Part shown: positions 7,680 through 17,445 of the stretch, one piece after another
How the letters are laid out: each line of letters starts with the position of its first letter
Position numbering within the stretch: the stretch's first letter is position 1
Origin: JBMOKT01 sp049323895
Lineage (GTDB): Bacteria; Bacillota; Peptococcia; Peptococcales; BICA1-8
Assembly: GCA_049323895.1 (NCBI GenBank)
Contig: JBMOKT010000039.1
Span: forward strand, 186,001-250,000
DNA length: 64,000 nucleotides
Direction of reading: 5' to 3'
Program-made: the position numbers and the translations under genes
The notes under the pieces: model-generated
The model's input: only the letters and a program-made list of their open reading frames with translations
Told to the model about the DNA's origin: nothing
Databases searched by the model: none

Positions 7680-9752
7680 ATGGGAAATCTCCTTTTAGAA
7701 ATAGGGACTGAAGAGATACCGGCAAAGTTTATGCCTCCCGCTCTTAAGCAATTAAAAGAATCTGCCCAGCAAAAATTGGCTGAATTACGCTTAGAATATA
7801 GCAGAATTGAGACTTATGGTACGCCGCGCCGTCTGGTCTTGGAAATTAGGGACTTACCCCAGGTTCAAAAAGATTTGGTAGAGGAAGTAAAAGGACCTTC
7901 CGCTAAAGTGGCTTTTGATGCTGAAGGCAACCCTACCAAGGCTGCAGCAGGCTTTGCCCGGGGGCAGGGTGTTGATGTTAATGACCTGACTGTTAAAGAA
8001 ACTGAAAGCGGTGCTTATGTTTTTGCCCTAAGGAAGGTAGCAGGGCAGCCGGTTTTTCAAGTTTTACAGGAATTACTGCCCCAATTGGTTTTAGGAATCA
8101 ACTTTCCAAAGCCGATGCGGTGGGGAAGCTATGAAGTTAAGTATGCAAGACCTATCCGCTGGATTGTTTCTTTATTTGGAGAAGAAGTAGTTGATTTTCA
8201 GATTGCAGATGTACAAGCAGGCAGAACATCAAGGGGTCATAGATTTTTAGGCTCCCAAAACATAGAAATAAAAAATCTCGACCAGTATTTTAAAGTGATG
8301 GAAGACAACTACGTTATTGTTGACCCTAACCAACGTAAGGATATGATTAGGGAACAAATCAAAGCACTGGCAGATTCTATAAACGGTCAAGTGGAATGGG
8401 ACCAAGGGCTGTTGGAAGAGGTTGTTTTCCTTGTAGAGTATCCTACTGCTTTAATAGGAGGCTTTGCCGAGAGATACCTGTCTATTCCCAAAGAGGCAGT
8501 AATTACGCCTATGAAGGAACATCAGCGGTATTTCCCTGTTCTTAAGGATAATGGAGAACTGCTGCCTAAGTTTATCACTGTCAGAAACGGCAATAAGGAT
8601 AACCTGACCATTGTTCAGGCTGGAAATGAAAAAGTCCTGGAAGCCAGGCTTGCCGATGCAAAATTCTTTTATGACGAAGATCAAAAGGTCAAGTTGGAGG
8701 ACTATGTAAATAAGCTAAAGACCATAGTATTCCAGGAAAGCTTAGGGACCATTTATGAAAAAGTTGAGAGGATACACCAGGCTGTTGGCAATATAAGTGA
8801 AATGCTTAAGCTTGACCTGAGTGTAAAGGAAAGGGCTCTGCGGGCAGCTTACCTGTCAAAAGCCGATTTAGTAACCAACATGGTTTATGAGTTTCCGGAA
8901 CTCCAGGGTATAATGGGCGAGAAGTACGCCTTGCTATCCGGTGAAGAGACAGTTGTGGCAAAAGCAATTTTTGAACACTACCTGCCCCGCAATGCCGAAG
9001 ACATTTTACCAGAAACACTAGAGGGAGTTTTAGTAAGTTTGGCTGATAAGATTGATACCATTGCCGGTTGCTTTGCTGTTGGCATAGAGCCTACAGGGTC
9101 CCAGGATCCTTATGCCTTGAGGAGACAGGCGGCAGGTATTTGTAATATCATTATTGCCAAAAAATTAAATCTGTCCCTAAAAAGTCTCATCAACCAAGCC
9201 TTAGATAATTATCAAGGCAAAATTAGTGTTGATAGGGATAAAGTATCGGAAAATATTTATAAGTTTTTCGAACAGCGGGTTAGAAATATATTAAGTGATG
9301 CAAACCACCGCTATGATGTTACAGAAGCTATTCTGGCAGCGGGATACGACAATTTGATAGAAACCTTAGGTCGGGCGAAAGGCTTAGATGAGGTTAAAGG
9401 AACAGCAAACTTTAAGAAACTCTTAACAGCCTTTACCAGAGCAAATAACTTAGCTAAGAAAGCTGAGACTGAAGAAATTAAGTCGGAGTATTTAGTAGAC
9501 AAGGTTGAACAAGATCTTAATCAGAAACTAATGGTATCAAAGCAAGAAATAAACCGAGCCTTAACCAACAATGACTATGCTGGAGCACTATCGGCTGTTG
9601 CCTTATTGGAAGAATCAATTAACGCTTTTTTTGAAGGTGTAATGGTTATGGCTGAAGATACAAACGTTAAGAATAATAGATTGGCAATGCTGTTAAATAT
9701 CACAAAGTTAGTAGAACCAATTGCCGATCTTACTAAAATTGTGCAGGATTAA
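7680..9752 (+). CDS. glyS: Glycine--tRNA ligase beta subunit
   Basis: The beta subunit of glycyl-tRNA synthetase, which binds the tRNA and is required for charging. The 690 residues match the family. The product starts NLLLEIGTEEIPAKFMPPAL and contains RPIRWIVSLFG, an HD-like region (TPMKEHQRYFPV), QDPYALRRQAAGI and a C-terminal anticodon-binding domain. The start codon lies behind AAAGGAGG. It is followed by a terminator at 9759-9802, so glyQ and glyS form a two-gene operon. Confidence 0.97.
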   Translation: MGNLLLEIGTEEIPAKFMPPALKQLKESAQQKLAELRLEYSRIETYGTPRRLVLEIRDLPQVQKDLVEEVKGPSAKVAFDAEGNPTKAAAGFARGQGVDVNDLTVKETESGAYVFALRKVAGQPVFQVLQELLPQLVLGINFPKPMRWGSYEVKYARPIRWIVSLFGEEVVDFQIADVQAGRTSRGHRFLGSQNIEIKNLDQYFKVMEDNYVIVDPNQRKDMIREQIKALADSINGQVEWDQGLLEEVVFLVEYPTALIGGFAERYLSIPKEAVITPMKEHQRYFPVLKDNGELLPKFITVRNGNKDNLTIVQAGNEKVLEARLADAKFFYDEDQKVKLEDYVNKLKTIVFQESLGTIYEKVERIHQAVGNISEMLKLDLSVKERALRAAYLSKADLVTNMVYEFPELQGIMGEKYALLSGEETVVAKAIFEHYLPRNAEDILPETLEGVLVSLADKIDTIAGCFAVGIEPTGSQDPYALRRQAAGICNIIIAKKLNLSLKSLINQALDNYQGKISVDRDKVSENIYKFFEQRVRNILSDANHRYDVTEAILAAGYDNLIETLGRAKGLDEVKGTANFKKLLTAFTRANNLAKKAETEEIKSEYLVDKVEQDLNQKLMVSKQEINRALTNNDYAGALSAVALLEESINAFFEGVMVMAEDTNVKNNRLAMLLNITKLVEPIADLTKIVQD

Positions 9753-9758
9753 TAAAAT

Positions 9759-9802
9759 TAAAGTCTGTAACCCTTGGTGATCCCTTGGTTATGGACTTTT
9801 TT
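9759..9802 (+). terminator. Terminator of glyQS
   Basis: AAAGTCTGTAACC pairs with GGTTATGGACTTT (two mismatches), followed by a T-tract. It starts 7 nt after the glyS stop. Confidence 0.8.
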
Positions 9803-9951
9803 AATGAAACTAAGCTGCAGACTCATATATGAATTTTATTTGCAAAACATATTAATGAATAAGATTTAAAAAGTGAACCGGTCTTAAGTGGACAATATAT
9901 TATTTTTTTGTAAAAATAGAACTATCAATATGGAAAACGGAGGAAACATTT

Positions 9952-11160
9952 ATGGTTGAACTGAGGGATATTTGGCGGGCGAGAGAAAACCTGACAGGTA
10001 TAATTCACCATACAAATCTGGATTTATCCTATACCTTTAGTGAGTTAACGGGCAACAAGGTCTACCTGAAAACAGAAAATCTGCAGAAAACAGGTTCTTT
10101 TAAAATACGGGGGGCTTATAATAAGATTGCTTCCATTGATGAAGGACAAAGGCAAAAAGGGGTTATTGCGGCAAGTGCCGGCAACCATGCCCAGGGTGTG
10201 GCTTTTGGTGCAGCCAGGGCAGGTATTGGGGCAACAATTGTCATGCCCGAAGGAGCACCGTTGTCTAAAGTTATTGCAACCAGGGGTTATGGTGCAGAGG
10301 TGTTTCTCCACGGTAATGTTTACGATGATGCCTATAACAAAGCCCAGGAAATACAAAGGGAGACCGGAGCAGTTTTTGTCCATGCTTTTGATGACCTGGA
10401 GGTAATTGCCGGACAGGGGACTATTGGGTTGGAGATACTAGATGACCTTCCTGATGTTGATGCGATTATAGCTCCTATTGGTGGCGGTGGTCTTATCTCG
10501 GGTATTGCTGCCGCAGTTAAATCTTTGAAACCCAGTATTAAAATTATTGGGGTAGAAGCTGAAGGAGCAGCATGTGTCTTGGCGTCTAGAAAAAAAGGTG
10601 AGTTATCTCCCTTGACAAGTGCCCACACAATTGCTGATGGGATTGCTGTCAAATGTCCAGGCAGCCAGACCTTTGAGCTTATCCAGAAATATGTGGATGA
10701 TGTTGTAACAGTAAGTGACGAGGAAATCGCCAGTACAATTCTCCTTTTGCTGGAGAGGTCGAAGCTGGTTGCTGAAGGGGCAGGAGCTACTGCTTTGGCT
10801 GCACTGGTCTACCGAAAAGAGTTGCTGAGCCAAAAAAAGATAGCCGTGGTGGTCAGTGGTGGTAATATCGATGTGAATTTTATGTCACGGATAATAGAAA
10901 AAGGTTTAGTGAAAACGGGCAGAAATGTAAAACTCACAACAATCATGCTGGACAAACCAGGCAATCTGCAGCACTTCCTAAGCATTATAGCTGAAAACAA
11001 AGCTAATGTGATTTCCATCTATCACGACCGATTGGACCCCGATATACCCCTGGACAAGGCGCAAGTAGATGTTGTTTTAGAGACCCAGAGTTCCCAGCAT
11101 GTCAAAGCTTTAATAGAGAATTTGCAACAAAACGGTTATACCGTAAACGTTGTTTTATAA
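9952..11160 (+). CDS. ilvA: Threonine ammonia-lyase with C-terminal ACT domain
   Basis: A PLP-dependent deaminase converting L-threonine to 2-oxobutyrate and ammonia. The PLP lysine is in GSFKIRG (K51), the phosphate-binding glycine loop is IGGGGLISG near residue 176, and the last 75 residues form an ACT-like regulatory domain (TTIMLDKPGNLQHFLSIIAENKA region). At 402 residues it is the short form with one ACT domain, seen in both catabolic TdcB-type and some biosynthetic enzymes. No ilv genes are nearby; the adjacent serine dehydratase genes suggest a catabolic role. ATG follows GGAGG. The next gene starts 12 nt later. Confidence 0.93.
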   Translation: MVELRDIWRARENLTGIIHHTNLDLSYTFSELTGNKVYLKTENLQKTGSFKIRGAYNKIASIDEGQRQKGVIAASAGNHAQGVAFGAARAGIGATIVMPEGAPLSKVIATRGYGAEVFLHGNVYDDAYNKAQEIQRETGAVFVHAFDDLEVIAGQGTIGLEILDDLPDVDAIIAPIGGGGLISGIAAAVKSLKPSIKIIGVEAEGAACVLASRKKGELSPLTSAHTIADGIAVKCPGSQTFELIQKYVDDVVTVSDEEIASTILLLLERSKLVAEGAGATALAALVYRKELLSQKKIAVVVSGGNIDVNFMSRIIEKGLVKTGRNVKLTTIMLDKPGNLQHFLSIIAENKANVISIYHDRLDPDIPLDKAQVDVVLETQSSQHVKALIENLQQNGYTVNVVL

Positions 11161-11172
11161 GGAGCGATTTAT

Positions 11173-11844
11173 TTGAGGGATTACAGCTGTTTTGATATTT
11201 TAGGTCCGGTGATGGTTGGACCTTCCAGCTCCCACACAGCAGGGGCCGTTAGATTGGGCAGGCTGGCTCGTTCTATAATTGGTGATGTACCTGAAGAAGT
11301 TGAAATACTTCTTCATGGTTCCTTTGGGCAAACCTATAGGGGTCACGGGACGGACTTAGCTCTGATTGGCGGACTTTTAGGCTTTAATACTGATGATGTG
11401 AGGATTAGGGATTCTTTTGCCCTGGCCGCTGAAGCGGGTTTGAAGTACAAATTTACCCCTGTCAATTTAGGGGAAGGGTATCACCCAAATACCGTCAGGT
11501 TTGTTTTACAAACTAAAAATAAAGAAACAGTAAGTATTGATGGTGCTTCCATTGGCGGTGGCAGCGTAATTATTACCGCTATAAATGACCATCAAATAGA
11601 ATTAAAGGGTGATTTGCCAGCCGTTATAACTACCCACCAGGATATTCCCGGTGTTATCTCCAAAGTTTCGGGAGTATTAGCGGCAGCCCGTATAAATATT
11701 GCTTTTATGAGGGTATTCAGGAAAGAAAAGAGGAAACTGGCCCATATGATTGTGGAGACAGATGACAGGGTAGCACCGCAAGTTATTGGCGAAATATTAA
11801 AGCTGGAGCCGATAGTAGATGTACGCTTTATTGAACCGGCGTAA
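11173..11844 (+). CDS. sdaAB: L-serine dehydratase, iron-sulfur-dependent, beta subunit
   Basis: The beta subunit of the two-chain [4Fe-4S] L-serine dehydratase, which turns serine into pyruvate and ammonia. The 223-residue product has the signature DILGPVMVGPSSSHTAG near residue 15 and a C-terminal ACT domain (HQDIPGVISKVSGVLAAA). Its TTG start sits behind AAGGAG, 12 nt after ilvA, so threonine and serine deamination are co-expressed. The alpha subunit follows after a 219-nt repeat-bearing gap rather than directly. Confidence 0.95.
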   Translation: MRDYSCFDILGPVMVGPSSSHTAGAVRLGRLARSIIGDVPEEVEILLHGSFGQTYRGHGTDLALIGGLLGFNTDDVRIRDSFALAAEAGLKYKFTPVNLGEGYHPNTVRFVLQTKNKETVSIDGASIGGGSVIITAINDHQIELKGDLPAVITTHQDIPGVISKVSGVLAAARINIAFMRVFRKEKRKLAHMIVETDDRVAPQVIGEILKLEPIVDVRFIEPA

Positions 11845-12063
11845 AAAGGAAAATCTGGCAAGGTCAGATTTTCCGTGGCTACAGCGGCTACAGAACCTAC
11901 AGTGGCTACAGAATAATAAAGATAAGTGGAACAGTGAAAGAGTGAAACAGTAGGGAACGACCACCATCGACCATCGACTATTGGCTATTGACCAATTTAG
12001 TCGTAGTCACCAGTCACTAATCAGTGACAAAAAAATTAACCCTAGAGAAAAGCAGGTGTATAA
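11845..12063. repeat. Hairpin and repeat phrases between sdaAB and sdaAA
   Basis: A perfect 10-bp hairpin (GGAAAATCTG / CAGATTTTCC, 11848-11874) lacks a T-tract. It is followed by GTGGCTACAG tandem variants, AGTGAAAGAGTGAAACAG, GACCATCGAC variants and CAGTCACTAATCAGTGAC. These are the intergenic phrases seen near 5.45-5.72 kb, partly in reverse orientation. There is no gene. Confidence 0.65.
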
Positions 12064-12948
12064 ATGAAATTTCATAAAGTGCAGGATTTAATATCCCAAG
12101 CCGAACAAAAAGAAGTAACAATTGGACAAATAGTAAAAGAACTGGAAGCCGAGAACCAGGAAATTTCCCAGCAAGAGGTTATACAAAAGATGCATAGCCT
12201 GTGGAAAGTAATGGAGGAATCTGCCCTTCTTGGTCTGAGTCAGCCCAAAAAATCAATGGGAGGACTAATCGGGGGAGAAGGCAAAAAATTAGATGATTAT
12301 AGGTTAAAGGGCAGGTTTTTAGCTGGCGATGAAATAAATAAAGCTGTCAGCAGAGCTTTGGCGGTAGCAGAAGTCAATGCCTCCATGGGTAAAATAGTAG
12401 CTGCACCCACGGCCGGGTCCTGCGGAATATTGCCGGGGGTTCTTTTAACTGTTCAGGAAAAGGTGAAAGCATTAGATGATGATATAATTAATGCGTTGTT
12501 TACTGCCTCAGGAATAGGAATTATCATCGCCCAGAGAGCTTCCGTCTCAGGGGCTGCCGGGGGCTGCCAGGCTGAATGCGGAGCAGCAGCGGGTATGGCT
12601 GCGGCAGCGGCAGTGGAATTGGCAGGGGGGTCGCCAACCCAGGCTGGGAATGCCTGTGCCATTGCCCTTAAAAATGTTTTAGGTTTGGTTTGTGACCCAG
12701 TGGCTGGATTAGTGGAGGTACCCTGTGCTAAAAGAAACGCACTAGGGGCATCACTGGCTTTGGTAGCTGCAGATATGGCTTTAGCAGGTATTGACAGCGT
12801 GATTCCCGTAGATGAAGTGATTGTCGCTATGGGTGAAGTAGGAAGGGCATTACCGGAGAGCCTGCGGGAAACTTCTCGGGGCGGTTTGGCGGCAACACCC
12901 ACAGGCATCAAGTTAAAGCAGGAATTTATTCAAAAGTGTAAAGGATAA
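12064..12948 (+). CDS. sdaAA: L-serine dehydratase, iron-sulfur-dependent, alpha subunit
   Basis: The catalytic alpha chain holding the [4Fe-4S] cluster. The 294 residues contain the expected cysteines in APTAGSCGILPG, GGCQAECG, LVCDPVAGL and VPCAKRN, and end GGLAATPTG. Together with SdaAB it forms the complete enzyme. ATG follows AGCAGG. A minus-strand ORF of 152 codons across 12453-12911 is a shadow. A terminator lies about 100 nt downstream. Confidence 0.96.
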   Translation: MKFHKVQDLISQAEQKEVTIGQIVKELEAENQEISQQEVIQKMHSLWKVMEESALLGLSQPKKSMGGLIGGEGKKLDDYRLKGRFLAGDEINKAVSRALAVAEVNASMGKIVAAPTAGSCGILPGVLLTVQEKVKALDDDIINALFTASGIGIIIAQRASVSGAAGGCQAECGAAAGMAAAAAVELAGGSPTQAGNACAIALKNVLGLVCDPVAGLVEVPCAKRNALGASLALVAADMALAGIDSVIPVDEVIVAMGEVGRALPESLRETSRGGLAATPTGIKLKQEFIQKCKG

Positions 12949-13045
12949 GTACTAATATTTCCATATATTTTTAGACCACCGGTCTGTAATCGGTGTTCAT
13001 AGTTGTTAACCTGTTGTTTTAAATTAAATTATAGCAGTAATTTCT

Positions 13046-13075
13046 AAAAATTGGTCAATGTATGACCAATTTTTT
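13046..13075 (+). terminator. Terminator after sdaAA
   Basis: AAAAATTGGTCA pairs with TGACCAATTTTT around a short loop, ending in T's. The rest of 12949-13230 is AT-rich with nothing else I can assign, apart from a small CACCG/CGGTG hairpin near 12978. Confidence 0.75.
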
Positions 13076-13230
13076 CACACTTATTGAGAAAATAAATATA
13101 ATATACGGCAATAAAATTATGACACATAGAAGGAAAAAAGAAAAATAAATAGTATATATTAATTAGCACTAAAATATTAAATATGAGTCACATATTTCTC
13201 TATGTGACCATTTATTTAGGACAAAAGGTG

Positions 13231-13905
13231 GTGACTATTATACTCAACAACCGACAAGAAAAAATAATTGAAATTGTCAAGGCGCAGGGACCTATTACCG
13301 GTGAACAGATTGCAGAAAAGTTAAATGTTACCCGCCCTTCGTTACGACCTGATTTGTCCTTTTTAACCCAGGTAGGTCTTTTGGAAGCCAGACCCAGAGT
13401 AGGGTATTTCTACTCGGGTAAAATGCCGGGGTATAACATGACGGAGCAGATAATGAAACTCAGGGTTAAGGATTTCAAATCAGTTCCTGTCGTAGTTTCG
13501 GAAAAGACATCTGTCTATGATAGCATTGTGGCTTTATTTGTCAATGATGTTGGAACCTTATTTATTGTCAGCAGCCAGGGAATTTTAGAAGGGGTGGTAT
13601 CCCGCAAGGATTTATTGAAGACCGCCTTGGGTAAAATAGACGTAAACCAGCTTCCGGTTAGCATTATCATGACCAGAATGCCTAATATTGTTACAACAAC
13701 CCCCGAGGAAAGCCTGTGGACGGCAGCCCGCAAGCTAATCAGCCACGAAATAGACGCACTGCCGGTAGTAAAAAAAATTACAGGGGTAAATGGAGAAAAA
13801 TTCGAGGTTGTCGGCAGAATTTCTAAGACTAATATTACTAAAGTTTTTGTAGATTTAGGCTTAGGAAGATTAGAAGACTTAGGAGGGGAAAATGATAAAC
13901 ACTAA
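13231..13905 (+). CDS. ccpN: CcpN-type CBS-domain transcriptional repressor
   Basis: A DNA-binding regulator of gluconeogenic genes. Residues 1-60 form a winged helix-turn-helix (NNRQEKIIEIVKAQGPITG, then LNVTRPSLRPDLSFL), followed by two CBS domains that in CcpN sense nucleotides. The open frame begins at 13183, but similarity to Bacillus CcpN begins at VTIILNNRQ, so I chose the GTG at 13231, behind TAGGA. Length is then about 224 residues. It overlaps the next gene by 14 nt. In Bacillus subtilis ccpN is also paired with yqfL; here ppdK joins them, suggesting direct control of pyruvate-to-PEP conversion. Confidence 0.88.
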   Translation: MTIILNNRQEKIIEIVKAQGPITGEQIAEKLNVTRPSLRPDLSFLTQVGLLEARPRVGYFYSGKMPGYNMTEQIMKLRVKDFKSVPVVVSEKTSVYDSIVALFVNDVGTLFIVSSQGILEGVVSRKDLLKTALGKIDVNQLPVSIIMTRMPNIVTTTPEESLWTAARKLISHEIDALPVVKKITGVNGEKFEVVGRISKTNITKVFVDLGLGRLEDLGGENDKH

Positions 13906-14716
13906 ACCTGTTATTTATGTAATTTCCGACTCTTTAGGGGAAACAGCAGAATTTGTTGCCCGAGCGGCAGCGAGCCAGTTTAATGGAACTGGTGTAGAGT
14001 TTCGCAGAATACCATATGTAAGTGACGAACAACATTTATTGGAGATAATTGAGGAAGCAAGCCATTATAACAGTCTTATTGCTTACACCTTGGTTTGGGA
14101 TGAGTTAAAAGATTTTTTAGAACAAGAGGCACAGAAGCGGAAAATCTTGGCCATTGATATCTTGGGTCCGATGATGAAGGGAGTAAAAACCCTGACGGGT
14201 AATGAGCCGCGGAGAGAGCCAGGATTATTACATAAGCTTGATGATGACTATTTCAGAAAAATAGAAGCTATAGAATTTGCTGTTAAATATGATGATGGCA
14301 AGGACCCCAGGGGTGTAATTTATGCTGATATTGTTTTGCTAGGTGTTTCCAGGACTTCTAAGACACCTTTATGCATGTATTTGGCCCATAAGAGGATTAA
14401 GGCAGCGAACATTCCCTTGGTACCCGAGGTTAACCCTCCCGAGGAATTATTCAATCTTCCCAGGGGCAAGGCAGTAGGTTTGACCATTAAGCCTAATATT
14501 CTAAATGAGATAAGGCAGGAGAGGCTGAAAACCCTAGGTCTGGTATCTAATGCTGATTACGCCAGCATGGAACGGATATTAATGGAGCTGGAATATGCTG
14601 AGGGCATCATGAAACGTGTAGGCTGCCCCATTATAGATGTGTCTAATAAAGCAGTAGAAGAGACTGCCAGTAAAATATTACAAATTTATTACCGGGGTGA
14701 TAGCAGTGTCAAATAG
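13892..14716 (+). CDS. yqfL: Pyruvate, phosphate dikinase regulatory protein (kinase/pyrophosphorylase)
   Basis: A bifunctional DUF299 enzyme that inactivates PPDK by ADP-dependent phosphorylation of an active-site threonine and reactivates it by phosphate-dependent dephosphorylation. The 274 residues include YVISDSLGETAE at the start and the P-loop GVSRTSKTPL near residue 150. It overlaps ccpN by 14 nt and ppdK by 20 nt, so all three are one translationally coupled unit. Presence of the ppdK substrate next door makes the PPDK role much more likely than the PEP-synthase variant. Confidence 0.95.
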   Translation: MINTKPVIYVISDSLGETAEFVARAAASQFNGTGVEFRRIPYVSDEQHLLEIIEEASHYNSLIAYTLVWDELKDFLEQEAQKRKILAIDILGPMMKGVKTLTGNEPRREPGLLHKLDDDYFRKIEAIEFAVKYDDGKDPRGVIYADIVLLGVSRTSKTPLCMYLAHKRIKAANIPLVPEVNPPEELFNLPRGKAVGLTIKPNILNEIRQERLKTLGLVSNADYASMERILMELEYAEGIMKRVGCPIIDVSNKAVEETASKILQIYYRGDSSVK

Positions 14717-17363
14717 AAAATATGTTTATGTTTTTCAAGAAGGAAGCAAGGAAATGAAATCACTTCTTGGAGGAAAGGGTGCAAATCTGGCGGAAATGAC
14801 CCGCATCGGTCTGCCCGTTCCCCCAGGACTGACTATCAGTACCGAAGCCTGTATTGATTATAACAACAACAATAAAAAGCTTCCCCAAGGTTTGGAGGAG
14901 CAGTTGTGGTCACAGATGAAGGATGTGGAAGAAAAAACGGGGAAAAAATTTGGATATAAAGATGACCCCCTTTTAGTCTCAGTACGTTCCGGTTCTGTAG
15001 TATCCATGCCGGGCATGATGGATACTATCCTAAACCTGGGGCTCAATGATGAAACTGTCCAGGGACTAGCTAAAAATACCAATGATGAGCGTTTTGCCTT
15101 GGACTGCTATCGGCGCTTTATCCAGATGTTTAGCGATGTTGTAATGAATGTAGAGCATTATGAATTTGAGACCATCCTAGAGAAGCATAAAGAAAAAGCC
15201 GGTATTGCCCATGACCACCAACTATCGGTCGATAGTCTTAAGGATATAATCAAGGAATATAAAACTATCGTCAAACGAATCAGCGGAGAGCAATTTCCAC
15301 AAGATCCAGCCCAGCAGCTGCTGTATGCGGTTAAGGCAGTTTTTGATTCATGGGATAATCCCAGGGCTAACGTCTACCGGCAGATAAATAAGATTCCCTA
15401 CGAACTGGGAACGGCGGTCAATGTACAGTCTATGGTCTTTGGCAATATGGGTAATTCAAGCGGTACAGGGGTTGCCTTTACCCGAAATCCTTCCACAGGC
15501 GTCAAAGAGCTGTATGGTGAATACTTGATAAATGCCCAGGGGGAAGATGTAGTTGCAGGTATCCGTACCCCCCAGCCAATAAAGCAGCTGGAAAATGATT
15601 TGCCCCATGTTTTCCGGGAGTTTGTTGACGTTTCCAACCTCTTGGAGGCCCACTACAAAGACATGCAGGATATAGAGTTTACAATAGAGAAGGAAAAACT
15701 TTATCTTTTACAAACCAGAACGGGAAAACGTACCACCGCTGCGGCAATCAGAATTGCTGTAGAAATGGTTGATGAAGGTGTAATCACAAAAGAAGAGGCA
15801 ATCAGAAGAATAGACCCCAGCCAGTTGGATCAGTTGCTTCATCCCACCATTGACCCCCAGGCAAAGCTCAATGTTATTGCCAAAGGGCTGCCCGCCTCTC
15901 CAGGGGCTGCTGCGGGAATAATAGCCTTTAATTCCGATGAGGCAGAACTCCTTGGCAAGGATGGTCAGAAAGTGCTTTTGGTTCGTACCGAGACTACTCC
16001 CGATGATATTCACGGTATTGTAGCATCACAAGGAATATTAACCAGCAGAGGCGGGATGACCAGTCATGCGGCTGTTGTGGCCCGGGGTATGGGTAAGCCT
16101 TGTGTCTGCGGTTGTGAAGATTTGAAAATTGATTATGTCAATGAGCAATTATCTGTTGGCAGCATTACCTTAAGGAAAGGTGACATACTATCTATTGATG
16201 GGTCCACAGGTCAGGTAATTATGGGTGAAGTTCCCCTGGTCGACCCCGAGCTGAGCCCCAGCTTCCAAAGATTATTAGTATGGGCTGACGAAATAAAGGC
16301 ACTGGGTGTAAGGGCAAATGCTGATAATCCGGAAGATTCCCAAAAGGCCAGGGAATTTGGAGCTCAGGGTATCGGCTTATGCCGGACGGAGCACATGTTT
16401 ATGGTCCAGGAACGTTTGCCTTATGTACAGCATATGATTTTGTCCGAAACACTTGAAGAGAGAGAAAAGGCTCTGGAAAAACTATTGCCAATGCAGGAGG
16501 AGGATTTCTATGGAATCCTTAAGGCTATGGAAGGATTTCCTGTTACAATACGGTTCTTAGATCCTCCCTTGCATGAGTTTTTACCCAACTCTGAAGAATT
16601 AATAGTCGAGATTATAGAACTAAAACACCACAATGGGAATCCTCAATTAATTAAAGAAAAAGAAAACCTCCTGCGTCAGGTTAAGGTTCTTTCTGAATTT
16701 AATCCTATGCTGGGTCATAGAGGCTGCCGACTGGGAATAACTTATCCTGAAATATACCGTATGCAGGCAAGGGCGGTATTCCAGGCAGCTGCAAGGTTAG
16801 TGAAGGAAGGATACAACATCTATCCCGAGGTTGAGATTCCATTAGTGATAGATGCTAACGAGTTAAAAACCCTGCGTCGGGATGTAGATGATATTGCTCA
16901 CCAAGTTATGGAGGAAACTGGTGTTGAAATAGAATATACTGTAGGAACAATGATTGAACTTCCCAGAGCTTGTGTTACTTCTGGAGAAATAGCAAAACAT
17001 GCCGATTTCTTCTCTTTTGGCACCAACGATTTAACCCAAACGACCCTTGGCTTTAGCCGGGATGATGCTGAAGGTAAGTTTATGCAGGAATACCTTAATA
17101 AAAAGATTCTCAAGGATAATCCTTTCGTAGTTTTAGACAGGGAAGGAGTAGGCAAACTTATTGAGGTTGCTGTTAATGGTGGTCGTTCCTTTAAGCCTAA
17201 TTTACTTATCGGAATCTGCGGTGAACATGGGGGGGAACCTAGTTCTATTGAATTCTGCCATTTACGGGGATTAGATTTTGTAAGCTGTTCCCCTTACCGG
17301 GTGCCTATTGCCCGCTTAGCTGCAGCTCAGGCTCAGGTAAACCATCCAAGACCAATTAAATAA
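14697..17363 (+). CDS. ppdK: Pyruvate, phosphate dikinase
   Basis: PPDK interconverts pyruvate, ATP and phosphate with PEP, AMP and pyrophosphate. The 888-residue product has the N-terminal ATP-grasp domain (LLGGKGANLAEM), the swivelling phosphohistidine domain with catalytic His in GGMTSHAAVVARGMG near residue 457, and the C-terminal PEP/pyruvate barrel with GICGEHGGEPSS. The threonine beside that histidine is the regulatory target of YqfL. Start is GTG 14697 or GTG 14706, both inside yqfL. In this setting it probably feeds PEP synthesis from the pyruvate made by the serine deaminases upstream. Confidence 0.97.
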   Translation: MIAVSNRKYVYVFQEGSKEMKSLLGGKGANLAEMTRIGLPVPPGLTISTEACIDYNNNNKKLPQGLEEQLWSQMKDVEEKTGKKFGYKDDPLLVSVRSGSVVSMPGMMDTILNLGLNDETVQGLAKNTNDERFALDCYRRFIQMFSDVVMNVEHYEFETILEKHKEKAGIAHDHQLSVDSLKDIIKEYKTIVKRISGEQFPQDPAQQLLYAVKAVFDSWDNPRANVYRQINKIPYELGTAVNVQSMVFGNMGNSSGTGVAFTRNPSTGVKELYGEYLINAQGEDVVAGIRTPQPIKQLENDLPHVFREFVDVSNLLEAHYKDMQDIEFTIEKEKLYLLQTRTGKRTTAAAIRIAVEMVDEGVITKEEAIRRIDPSQLDQLLHPTIDPQAKLNVIAKGLPASPGAAAGIIAFNSDEAELLGKDGQKVLLVRTETTPDDIHGIVASQGILTSRGGMTSHAAVVARGMGKPCVCGCEDLKIDYVNEQLSVGSITLRKGDILSIDGSTGQVIMGEVPLVDPELSPSFQRLLVWADEIKALGVRANADNPEDSQKAREFGAQGIGLCRTEHMFMVQERLPYVQHMILSETLEEREKALEKLLPMQEEDFYGILKAMEGFPVTIRFLDPPLHEFLPNSEELIVEIIELKHHNGNPQLIKEKENLLRQVKVLSEFNPMLGHRGCRLGITYPEIYRMQARAVFQAAARLVKEGYNIYPEVEIPLVIDANELKTLRRDVDDIAHQVMEETGVEIEYTVGTMIELPRACVTSGEIAKHADFFSFGTNDLTQTTLGFSRDDAEGKFMQEYLNKKILKDNPFVVLDREGVGKLIEVAVNGGRSFKPNLLIGICGEHGGEPSSIEFCHLRGLDFVSCSPYRVPIARLAAAQAQVNHPRPIK

Positions 17364-17401
17364 TTATAAAATTAGCAGTATAGTATAAGCATAAAATACG
17401 G

Positions 17402-17445
17402 GGGGTGTTGTCTTTTAGATGATTTTAAGAGACAATACCTTTTTT
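17402..17445 (+). terminator. Terminator of ccpN-yqfL-ppdK
   Basis: GGTGTTGTCTTTTA (17404-17417) pairs with TAAGAGACAATACC (17426-17439), followed by T6. Confidence 0.85.

Noticed and set aside
12453..12911. Minus-strand 152-codon ORF
   Set aside because: Shadow of sdaAA; rich in A, S and P as expected from an antisense frame of an Ala/Gly-rich gene.
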